From NCBI GenBank assembly GCA_948099385.1, contig CANUEZ040000116.1, positions 12,525,001 to 12,589,000 of the forward strand: DNA of 64,000 nucleotides. Reading direction: 5' to 3'. The DNA is from Fasciola hepatica. Its lineage: Eukaryota; Platyhelminthes; Trematoda; Plagiorchiida; Fasciolidae. The notes beneath the pieces are model-generated. The model was not told where the DNA came from, searched no databases, and saw nothing but the letters and a program-made list of their open reading frames with translations. The position numbers and the translations under genes are program-made. Shown piece after piece: positions 1 to 9,690 of this stretch (its first letter is position 1; the number at the start of each line of letters is the position of its first letter).

Positions 1-1690
1 CATATTCGAGCAATACCACGGAGACAGCAACGATCAGACACCGACATTCTTTGTCTATCTTCTACTCTTAACAGCCATGAGTATGGGGAGCATAAAACGG
101 CAGATTCAACCGCCGCTACACACTCGACACATGATGAACAACCAGACGTCTTGCCGACTTGACAGAAAGCTCAAATTGGCAAAGACCAAGTAGGCCTTAT
201 GTGAACGCGATGAAGCTTCATCTGATATACGACAATCTGATGAAATGTACTTACCCAGATAAAAAAATCTACCCACTTCAGCTATAACCTACCGCGCCAG
301 AACAAGGTTTGGCATAGGCCAAACCAGTCATGCAGCAGCATTTTACACTTCTAAGGCACAATACGGATGTCAGACATTGCTGCGATGTTGTTAAGGCTAA
401 CCAGAAAGACTTGAAACTAACCTAAATCTTCACTCAAAATAACAATATCGTCCGCACATTCCAAGTCAGACAGTTCATTGTCTGAACAAAGATCGACTCC
501 ACTATTCTCACACGAGGATAGGGCTATCTCAAGAATCAGCTCAATCACAAAGTTGAAGAAGAAGGGTGAAAGAGGGCAACCCTGAGGAGCACCACTTTTT
601 GTGTTGAACTCGGGTGAAAGATCGCCGTAGACACGAACTCGGCTTTGGCTGTTCACATACAAGCACTAGAAAAATAAAATGCCTTTCTGTGGCACATATT
701 TCAATGAGAACAAGAGCCAGAGAGCTGTGCGGTCGACTGAGTCGGACGCTGCTTTCAGATCAAAAAAGACAGAGATTGTGGGCCTACCGAAGGTGTGCCT
801 GTATTCTAGAAATTGTCGGAAGATGACGGGGTCAATACAACCAAGACCAAGTCTGAAACCAGCTTGATTCTCAAGCATGGTGTGTGCGCTAGATGATAGG
901 CGAAGAATGATCCCAGATATCAGCTTGGATGCGATACTTACCAAGCTAATCCCTCTTTGATTTCCACAAGAGGATCTGTCACCTTTCTTGTAAATCAGCA
1001 CAATCACCGGTTCACACTGATCCCGGGAAATCTGCTTAGTAGCCCAGATTATCCGGAGGAGTTTTCGTAACTCTGAGACCAAAGTTTCGCCTCCATCCCT
1101 GAAAAAGGACGGAGACAACCCATCCGGTTCAGTGGCTTCGTCCCTTTTCACATAACTTAACTCCCGTATACCCTTCATTTCTGATAGAGGAGTGACACCT
1201 ACCTGCATCGTTTCTTACGTGGGCATACCTGAAAAGTTCGTGGTAGAAACGGACCATCAGAATTGATCCCTAAAGTGCTCCGCCCAGCGGTCCAGACAAC
1301 TTTTCTCAGATTGATTCACTGAGCCGCCGTATTCCTTGAATAACTTGTTGACGCTTGCCCTACTTGGCTCGATACTTCTAATCAAACGTTTTTTCGTCCA
1401 TCACCGCTTGACGTTGTTTCTCAAACTCCTACTCCATTGGCGCCTTAGCGATTTACGATCTCACTGGACGTTCCATCTAACAGAGCCGCTGGCATCAAAT
1501 GTATTCATAGTTTGCGTTCTGTTTGAACCGGAGTCTCGTGCGGCAGTTAAAGCGGCGTATAAGGCTTCTCTAATCTGATTCCAGTGTTCCTTTCTGTCAT
1601 GGACTTCCAGCTGCTTTCACAACCGTGTATGATTCTTTGGCTGGAAAGCAGATCGTCAGTTATCTTCCAGAAACTACTGTGCGGAACTCG
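1..1690 (-). pseudogene. RTE-like non-LTR retrotransposon, RT region, broken and cut by the window edge
   Basis: This is the reverse transcriptase part of an RTE-like LINE, reading right to left. From about 1590 downwards it shows the linker with the box CLDRWAEHFRDQF, then the RT start (EPDGLSPSFFRDGGE). RT motif A is FFDLKAASDSVDR near 765-730, with the first aspartate kept. Next come SGAPQGCPLSPF near 596-560 and the catalytic box as ECADDIVIL near 460-435, where the usual Tyr before Ala-Asp-Asp is Cys. The frame from 1208 to 417 is broken only by a TAG at 666-668. Stops and frameshifts follow on both sides. The thumb and C-terminal part continue to the window edge (SWLLRVEDRQRMSVSDRCCL near 75-10). 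It is not functional. The family call rests on motif order and spacing, since no search was possible. Confidence 0.85.
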
Positions 1691-2474
1691 TTACTTTAGC
1701 TTAGCAGCAACCGCAGAGGAAACGTAAAACTGTACTGACGCGTACCAGGGCGTGAACTGAGTACACGGGCATGGACTAAAATGAATGAAATCTTCGACTG
1801 ATACAAGCCAGCGATGGCCAATGAAATACGGCCAACTTGAGTCTGACGTTGTGAAGAAGTAGGAGGACACAATGTGAGTCAGTGCCACGCCTTAGAACAA
1901 GACTGAAACCCGGGACCAAACAAGTCCTAAAATTTTCTATAATGAATGCTATCGGTCATTAGAGTACTGAAATATATTTTTCTGTGACAAAGCATAGAGT
2001 TCCTTTGTGACCGTTACTTTGCCATAAACCATTTCACGGTATCACAACAATTGCGGAGGCGAGGAACAGCGGGAATAGAACAAGGAGAATATCAAGCCGA
2101 TTGGTCAATCTTTCGGGAGCCCAAGACTTGAGAGACGGTGAACACAATGGAAACGTCGCGCAACAGACAAAACGAAGCATACGGACTCTTAGAATGAAAT
2201 CAGCAGAATCTCAGGCAACCAGCCTACGCGAGCGGACCAGTTGAACGGAAATGGCGAGCAAAATAACCAGCCAAATGACCGTGGGCCCTGGCCAGAAAGG
2301 AGCCTAAATACTCAGGCAGTCGGCAGGGGCGATGTTGCCACAGTGGGGTCTAGAAATGGAACTATACGAACAGTTGTACATGTTTGACCAATTCGACTTG
2401 TCTGGTGTACCTAACCCATCTGGCTTTCATTGTTATTCTACTTGTGCACCCTGGGATGGAAAAAACTTTCTCTC
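1691..2474. other. no gene recognised; possible decayed repeat
   Basis: No exon, RNA gene or clear repeat boundary is visible. The stretch 2200-2450 is richer in G and C than its flanks and has a TATA-like CCTAAATACT followed by a short pyrimidine-rich end. This resembles a solo LTR in style, but I found no matching terminal repeat or target duplication. Confidence 0.4.
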
Positions 2475-2656
2475 TTTTGTTTCGTTTTATTTACTTCCTT
2501 CTTATTCATGCAATAATGGTACAATATTTCCGGCATACCGTCGCAGCCAGTTAGAGGCTGCCAGTTGGGAAAAAGTGACCGGCCACCACGGCAGGATCCA
2601 AACCGGGGACCGAAGGGGTCTAAAGTCCACCAAAATGACCATTCACCCACGGCGGG
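2475..2656 (-). repeat. tRNA-derived SINE, copy A
   Basis: Read on the minus strand, the head looks like a tRNA. A box A (TGGGTGAATGG, 2649-2639) fits the Pol III consensus TRGCNNARNGG loosely. A box B (GGTTTGGATCC, 2604-2594) lies 45 bases later, the normal tRNA spacing. Between them is an anticodon-arm-like GGACTTTAGACC. The body runs on through GTGGCCGGTCAC and AATATTGTACCATTATTG, and ends in an A-rich tail containing GAATAAGAAGGAAG. Related copies lie at about 17115-17290 (minus) and 50990-51145 (plus). SINEs of this kind are transcribed from an internal Pol III promoter and moved by a partner LINE. The partner is not identified. Confidence 0.65.
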
Positions 2657-2660
2657 CACG

Positions 2661-3800
2661 GCAGTCCAGAAGCATTGTAGACTTCTGATTTTAGTTTCAT
2701 AACATTCCTATATTTTTGTCACTTGAATTCTCTCGATGATTTGTGAAGATCGTGAGGCTTCTGAATTGTGACACAATCTATTTTCCCACTGCGCCAGTTT
2801 CCTAAACCAAGGGAAATACTGATTTTCATGATCGAAAAGTGGATCACAGTGCGATATCCACACTCTGCCCACAACCGAAGAGCACAAGAACAAATTTGTA
2901 ACCTTTTCGTCTGCAAAGAGTACTGGCAAATATGACAGAGTTTCCGCTATGGAATTAAATTCAGATTCCATTCTTTATCAAGACGCTTTGTTTGATAAAC
3001 ACCCCGAAGACGATTTCCAATAAGCTAGAAGAGGCAGTCTTTTTGCGGGATTGCAACGATTTTCAGATACGAGCTAAGACTCAATGTGTGCAGAAAAATC
3101 TACAGCTTACGTGGATTTACCTCTGGGATGACTGAGATAACTATTCATCAACCTCCTCAATAGGGGTGACATGGCAGCCTTGAGAATAGGTTTTTCTGCT
3201 TCATTCAAAGCCACATTTAAGACTGCTGGCTCTGGTATCTGTCCACAACAATTCCAGCAATTATATATGAAAACTGAAGCAAATTGATTCATTGTTTCAA
3301 ATAAGGCCAGCTAGTGTTTCCAGTTATGCTGTTCGAACAACGAGATATCTAACTGAACAAATTCTGCGGAAAACGGTGTGGCTTTCATTTCCTTGATGGT
3401 TCGCCGATTAGAATGGGTGCTGTGGGCGTTATTACTGTGAAAATCGAAAACGATATTAAGCTGAACAGTGGAGATGGCCAAAAAGATCAGTATACGGACC
3501 CCTGAGCCCGAACTATACTCACCAAAGAAATTTATGCAAGCCTTCGGGTTACCCTGGCCAAAGGCAGATGTGGATAAATCAGTTTTTTCCTACAGTAATT
3601 ACCTGATCATTTCTAGCAGCTCGAATAGTTCCGTGAAGTCAGTTTCTTGTGTCTTCCCAAACCATTCCATTGCTTTTAATTCGGTTACCCGTTCTCTACT
3701 TCATCGAGCTGGAGTCTTTAGGCTAACCCAATTCTTGATTTTCATTGTTGAAATGCTAATTTTCTAGTAGAACCCAATATACTCAATACGTGGTAATTTT
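2661..3800. other. no gene recognised
   Basis: Only short chance-length frames on both strands, with no motif I recognise and no strong tandem or inverted repeat. Confidence 0.5.
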
Positions 3801-3813
3801 ATCGAGTCCCTAA

Positions 3814-3960
3814 ATGAACAGCTCCGGTGTTCCTCAGGGCGCCGTCCTTTCGTCCTATCTTTTCACCACACATGTCAGCATCTGTTTGACTGTGACCAGT
3901 CGTGTCTTTTTGATTCCCATAGACTCTTTTATCTCCACAGTATGCGAATTACACACTATT
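3814..3960 (+). pseudogene. isolated reverse transcriptase motif fragment
   Basis: The translation opens with SSGVPQGAVLSSYLFTTHVS, which matches the loop before the RT catalytic box in CR1/Jockey-type LINEs (usual form SGVPQGSVLSPLLF). The expected F/YADD box is not found downstream in any frame, and the upstream palm is not recognisable. I take it as a short decayed LINE fragment, with chance resemblance as the alternative. Confidence 0.45.
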
Positions 3961-6184
3961 ACACGCAAAAAACTCACTATGAAGATACTTGCGGACACCA
4001 CCTATCCCTATACCATGACTTTGCGCCATGCCTTTCGCATCCCTCCACAAGTTCTGCATTCAGAATCATCCACACCCGTACAAATATATTTTGCTACTCT
4101 ACAGTGCTTTATTCAGCACGTGTTTTGGTTTGCAAGATGAAAGTGACAGAGAAACTTCATATGAACCTTGGTGGCTGAATCGTTTTTTTCCGCATCATCT
4201 ATCTGCCCATTTCAAACGGATGACAATCAGTTTCTCTCCTTATGACTGAAAAGTGAGTTTGTAAGTTTACCGAAGTGCTCAATACAATAAAATACAGTGT
4301 GTGAAGCGTTGAAACTGTGAACAGAGTCAATGTGAAATTACCAAGCGAACAGTGCATTACCAAGACGTCACACTTCATCTGTCTCTTTTCCAGAAGAATG
4401 AGAATGGAGACTTATTCAAATATCAAATACTCAGTCACTATCATGGCCATTTCCATCATTTGCGTGATAACAACAATAATAATCTTCATGGGTGTCTATG
4501 TTTGCATTGTTTCAAAGCGTTTTCCAATAAATTTTCCAAACCATGTAAGTTCCATAAAGCGCATGCGTTGTGCGATGATTTTGTGCCCTACTAGAATGCA
4601 ATTAGAGAAATCCCATTTGAACCAATCATTGTTCCTTTGTTCAGTGTGCACTCCAATTATCATTCAGACAATTCCATACTCGACCAAATACTTCGTTCGC
4701 ATATGACTCATCTCGGTCCAGCCATGGATATTGATTATAGTGCTGCATGTCTTGCGTGCATGATCCACCTCCACATCACATGACAGCATTTGGCAAGTTT
4801 GTCCCAACCAATCACAACGTTCGTGGATCGATAACTGTGTATGTTTTCCTTTACACATTTTATGCTTATAAAAATGCCCTGTATTGTATGCTAAATAAGA
4901 ATACGTTCCGGTGCTATCTCACCTGCCTTCTGATTTTACTTCACGTAGCTCGGTCACTAGACGTTGTCTGTACTCATTGAAAAACGGTGTTTTCTAATGC
5001 ATATTATCAGCCTCATACCACGAAAACAGCAAATCTGAAATGAAGGGTTTTGTGTTGCATGCGGTTTTTATAGGTTTAATCCATTTCATGGACAGTTTAA
5101 TAATCACACTTTCAATCTGATTGGAGGGAGCTACTAGACCGAAATATTTACACGATTGCTGCTCAAAACAGAGGGAGTTACTGACAACCCTTTTATTTCA
5201 CGGTTTCGACGAAAGTGCTCGGTGATAAACAGAGGAGCGATAAAAGAAGCCCCTAACTGTGTTAGAGCCAAAACTTTCTGGATCACTGAACTCGCTTTTA
5301 TCTAGGCTGACGAGCGTCATTTCCACAATCCTTGCAGAACGCGCGAGCTTAAAGGGGCGCAGTGATTTTGTTCTGGATCTGGATTGAATAGCACAATTGA
5401 TTGAGAGGGTCATGCTAATCTCAGAAATATAGCTGGCTGTTATCTATCAATTGTGAAAGGGCACAAAAATTTCGTTTCCCTCATGAATCACTTGTCTCAA
5501 GGAATAAAGAAAAAAGGAGCTAAAAATAATGAACTTGGGTGAGAGAAAAGCTCTTGTTATTTGCGTCATATCCAGTCGTGTAAACACCAGCTGCAGAAGT
5601 TTTGGAGACTAGTTGTAAACAGTAAATTTGAAGACGTATGTACCGAGTGTGGAGTGTGACCGCGGTACCACGTGGGCATACATGACCACGTGTGTGAGTG
5701 TTTTTGGAGACATTCCCCCAAACATAAAGACAAACCTATTCCTGACATCTACATTACAACTATCCTGCACTTCACATTTCCTTACGTTAGTCAAGAGAGT
5801 CACTCGATTGTATTTGGGCTTTTGTCGCAGTTTTAGTATACGGCTTTGGTGAGTTGGTTGCTCAACGGACAGAGTGACGCTCAGTATTTACAGTTCATCA
5901 CTATTCGGTTAAGATCTATCTCATAAAGACTATTTTAACTCTGTGGGTTGCTGGTGAGAATCCGAAAAAAGGATTTTCCCCATTTTTTTCGGGCTCCGAG
6001 GTAGCTCTTTGATCACGTAGAGCGAGGTGTTCGTGTGCATCCGGATAATAGGACCGGGAGAAAATTTGAATAAATTTGGTCATCCCTGTTTCGAAAATAC
6101 TCTCCAAAGTTTATGGTCATCCAACGGACGGGCGACCGTAAGTTGTTGTGACGATTGATGGTTTCCAACGTCGATTTTCTCCCT
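3961..6184. other. no gene recognised; paired CACGTG sites
   Basis: No gene or repeat family is recognised. At 5668-5675 (CCACGTGG) and 5686-5692 (CCACGTG) two CACGTG E-box cores lie 18 bases apart and can pair into a small hairpin. Without a gene beside them, no regulatory role can be claimed. Confidence 0.45.
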
Positions 6185-6201
6185 CCCCCCCCCCCCCCCC
6201 C
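6185..6201. repeat. poly-C run (17 C followed by GGGG)
   Basis: A homopolymer of 17 cytosines runs directly into four guanines. Such runs are length-unstable and often misread, so the exact count may be unreliable. Confidence 0.9.
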
Positions 6202-6852
6202 GGGGCAAGAATGCGGTAGACAAGGATGTAAATAAATGATTCGAGATATCTTTGTTCATGTGGGCTTCTGAAGGCCGGTGGAGGTTTAGAACCTAAATAA
6301 GGCCTCCAACGGGATTACATCAAGGTGTGCAGATGCTTGTTTCCAAAATTCAAAGCAAAGGTGAGGACTGAACAGAAGTATCTTTCGTAGTTGTTGTAGT
6401 TGCAGTCCGAGGCTCAAAATGCGGCTAGGTTTAAAACTTGCGGCACACAAATGACTGAAGATGGCCATCTATTTAATTCACTTATTCCTCCTTCTTCACT
6501 AGGATACTGAATGGAAGTGTCTTTCCGACAAAATTAAAACAAAAAACCGACGAATGACTCGAAGTAGGTACGAAAATAGAAATTCTGTGTTGGCAGACGC
6601 GTTTGTACTCTCCCTCATTTCTTTATCTGAACGGTTATAAACTAGGCACCTGAAGTTGGCTCGGATAAATTCACATATTTCAAGAACTAGATGAATTTTT
6701 CGGTGGTCGATTCTGTAGCTCCGTGAATCAAAAGGTTATGATCTGTGCTCAAAAGGCTCTCTGCAACCAGCAAAGGCAAACATAATGAAAGTAGTACCTT
6801 GCTCTACTGCAGATCTGACTGCGGAGGAAGTGGTCTTGATTACGCATTTAGT
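6202..6852. other. no gene recognised
   Basis: Only short frames and no recognisable element. The segment ends at the left arm of the large inverted repeat. Confidence 0.5.
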
Positions 6853-7465
6853 CATCAAGCCTTGGCCGAAACCCGCAATTATTTAGCTACGACCCATCAT
6901 TCTTCAGCCTTGACACACAACCTTTAGCCATGCCACTGCAAGCTAGTCAGATCAAAAGTATCGGAATACTATGACATCGAGAGATATTGGCAAAATTATT
7001 CTACGAAAACTGGTGTCGCATAGCTGACTGAACAAGTGAGGAAGTGTGACGATCATATGCTATGCAGTTGACCGTGACAATGGCATCAAATGCTGCACCC
7101 CAAATTGATTCGCGAAGGTTTAAACGATGCGCCCGTCCCGTCGAACCAATTGACATAGCCCGTATGACAATTGCATTTTCGGTGATAATGATGGTGTCAA
7201 ATGTCGCAACATAAATAACCTGATGACAGTAATAGAATTGTAGCCACGACAAATGTGTGTATTATCCTCGGACTGTCAATGGATTCACTTATTAGAACGG
7301 TTAAGGAACCAATCCCTTTTTTCACGACGTAGAATCTTAATGTTTGTCAGCGACTTTAAATGCAAAGCAACATACAGTAAGTAGCATGACTTTTTACTTA
7401 CAGGACTGTGAATTTGTGAAATCTTAGATTTGCATGGAGAGACTAGTTGTCAACTTGTTGATATT
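6853..7465 (+). repeat. left arm of a long perfect inverted repeat
   Basis: This segment is the reverse complement of 8141-8753. Paired positions always sum to 15606, so there are no gaps. Compared base by base, 6869-7465 and 8141-8737 (597 bp) show no difference. The outermost 16 bp (6853-6868) differ at four positions. The inner edge is sharp: beyond 7465 and before 8141 the sequences are unrelated. No target-site duplication is visible outside the arms. An 83-codon frame inside (7001-7252, minus) starts at TTG and recurs in the other arm only because the DNA does. Confidence 0.97.
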
Positions 7466-8140
7466 TCGTTCAAGTTATGTTCCTTGGTTGACGATGGACT
7501 CTAGATGGTCTTACGGAGTACTTTGGAGAGCCCATAGCTACGATAACACTGCATACCTTAGTTGATTTCATCAAATTACAACGCTGTAGTTGCAATGCCT
7601 GATCGTTCCAACCCGTTGGAATATTCTGCTCGTTTAGATCTGACAGTGTCTGAATTTTGTTCTATTGACTGTAGTCAGCCACTGAACCGAATAGTAGAGC
7701 CCATCCAGCTACCGATCATTGAATGAATTGCCGACTGCTGTGCTTGGGAAATCTTTTTCCATCCCCCCCTTTGCCAGCCTCAATTAACTAGTTGGGTTTT
7801 CGTCCACCGCATCACACAAAAGCCTGAATGAGTGTTCGTTGAACTTCGTCTTGTTGGATCAAGGTGTGAATGCTGTCTCTCAATCAATAGCAATAGCATG
7901 CGTGCTTTGATCTTAATGCCGAGGTGTTTGGCAACTTCCATCAAATCATCTCTTCGCGCACATTTGATTATCCTCCCTCGATCTTCGGCGTGGGTGCAAC
8001 GATACAACCGGTTCTTTGCACTCGTGCTACGGCTGTCTATATATTATCAAGAGTTAATGTGTACAAGGCCAGGTAAAGTACAGCGAAATGTACCACGAGC
8101 GGTCGCGGTATGGTTTTACCAACCTGCTGTCTTCAAGCAC
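7466..8140. other. 675 bp spacer between the inverted arms
   Basis: This is unique sequence separating the two arms. It has a run of seven C at about 7764-7770 and a weak gag-like frame on the minus strand (7780-8007). I see no transposase and no internal terminal repeats. If the whole 1.9 kb were transcribed, the arms would fold into a stem of about 600 bp with this spacer as the loop. Confidence 0.8.
7780..8007 (-). pseudogene. possible gag N-terminal (SAP-like) remnant
   Basis: The 75-residue minus-strand frame contains RRDDLMEVAKHLGIKIKAR and then LLLLIERQ. This follows the pattern of the small helix-turn-helix at the N-terminus of many animal LTR-retrotransposon Gag proteins (basic, Leu-x-x-Ile/Val-Ala-x-x-Leu-Gly, basic, helix). 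The frame starts at TTG, no zinc knuckle or protease follows, and it ends after about 25 further residues that I do not recognise. The resemblance is short, so this is a weak inference. It may be only a chance frame. Confidence 0.28.
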
Positions 8141-8753
8141 AATATCAACAAGTTGACAACTAGTCTCTCCATGCAAATCTAAGATTTCACAAATTCACAG
8201 TCCTGTAAGTAAAAAGTCATGCTACTTACTGTATGTTGCTTTGCATTTAAAGTCGCTGACAAACATTAAGATTCTACGTCGTGAAAAAAGGGATTGGTTC
8301 CTTAACCGTTCTAATAAGTGAATCCATTGACAGTCCGAGGATAATACACACATTTGTCGTGGCTACAATTCTATTACTGTCATCAGGTTATTTATGTTGC
8401 GACATTTGACACCATCATTATCACCGAAAATGCAATTGTCATACGGGCTATGTCAATTGGTTCGACGGGACGGGCGCATCGTTTAAACCTTCGCGAATCA
8501 ATTTGGGGTGCAGCATTTGATGCCATTGTCACGGTCAACTGCATAGCATATGATCGTCACACTTCCTCACTTGTTCAGTCAGCTATGCGACACCAGTTTT
8601 CGTAGAATAATTTTGCCAATATCTCTCGATGTCATAGTATTCCGATACTTTTGATCTGACTAGCTTGCAGTGGCATGGCTAAAGGTTGTGTGTCAAGGCT
8701 GAAGAATGATGGGTCGTAGCTAAATAATTGCGGGTTTTGGCAAGTGCTTGATG
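8141..8753 (-). repeat. right arm of the long perfect inverted repeat
   Basis: Mirror of 6853-7465, identical over 597 bp apart from a degraded 16 bp outer edge (8738-8753). The inner edge lies at AATATC (8141-8146), pairing with GATATT (7460-7465). The arm has no gene that I recognise. The other repeats in this window carry many substitutions, so zero divergence suggests a recent duplication or ongoing gene conversion between the arms. Confidence 0.97.
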
Positions 8754-8812
8754 GGGAAGTTTTGCAGCTGGTAGTATATATCACTCAAAAGCTCTCCATT
8801 TTATGGGAGATG

Positions 8813-8835
8813 TACACACACACACACACACACAC
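8813..8835. repeat. (AC)n microsatellite
   Basis: About 11 AC units lie just outside the right arm of the inverted repeat. There is no matching tract outside the left arm. Confidence 0.95.
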
Positions 8836-9535
8836 TCGCTCACAAACACGTACGAAGACACGGACAAGGCTAAACCCTCACGCTGGTTTCGCTGAAAAGC
8901 AGTAAAACCAGAAGGGTACAGAGCTTCATAGGTGAGTTTTGACGATGAGTAAAACGATGTCCACTTTCTTTGGCTACTCTCTTCCAACGCTGACCCATTA
9001 ATTGTTATACAGTTTCTGTTTACTGGGTTTTAAAAATAGTTATCGTCAAGCGACACCGCAGTATTCTTGCTATTCTGTCATGCCTACCACTGACGCCAGA
9101 GGATACGCCTAAGGGTCCCCGAATGCTTTCCTTGATAACTTATTTAATATTGAGTAGAACAAAACCTCCCCAGAATATTGCACTTTCCACAACATCACGC
9201 ACGTTTTCGTAGGCTCCTCTGCATGTATGTATTTATGTATGAGTGTGTGTGCGTTTGCAACGCGCGTCGCATGTTAGGACCCGCAGTTGTACGTAAACTG
9301 CTCTCAAACAGCATATGTATGAACACATATAGATTAGCGTGATCCACGCTGTCTACTACGTTACGTTCATTCAATACGAGGAATAATAGACTCTAAAAGA
9401 CTACCCATAACTGCTATCACGATTACGACAGCTACTAATGTTACAGTATGTGCTGCTGCTACTATTGGGACTACTAAAACTCATAGAACTCCCGGAAATG
9501 ATGCTATCCGTAACTTCGGTCCATGAGGTTGGTTT
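8836..9535. other. no gene recognised
   Basis: Short frames only. A degenerate GTAT/GTGT-rich patch lies at about 9222-9252. Confidence 0.5.
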
Positions 9536-9539
9536 TGGA

Positions 9540-9690
9540 TTCGTTTGCCGAGTCAGGTGAAGTTTGATTGCAAATGCTTCATCGTCAACTGAGGTGACAT
9601 CTACCACGTTGTGGCCCTGTTGGGGTGGCTTCATCTATGCTAGTGATGAAACGTGATCCAAGCCTTTCAAACCAATTAAGTGACAATCGG
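9540..9690. repeat. decayed Penelope/hammerhead terminal repeats, inverted pair
   Basis: The minus-strand half (9612-9565) reads ATGTCACCTC...GACGATGAAGC, and the plus-strand half (9636-9665) reads AGTGATGAAACGTGATCC. Each resembles one arm of the better preserved pair at 63802-63964, in the same head-to-head order. The CTGANGA core is lost in the minus copy (GGTAGA), and the plus copy keeps only the GAAACG side. It is therefore an old, inactive member of that family. Confidence 0.4.

Noticed and set aside
7001..7252. 83-residue frame with an identical twin at 8354-8605, as a duplicated gene
   Set aside because: Both start at TTG, carry no domain I recognise, and are identical only because they lie in the two arms of the perfect inverted repeat.
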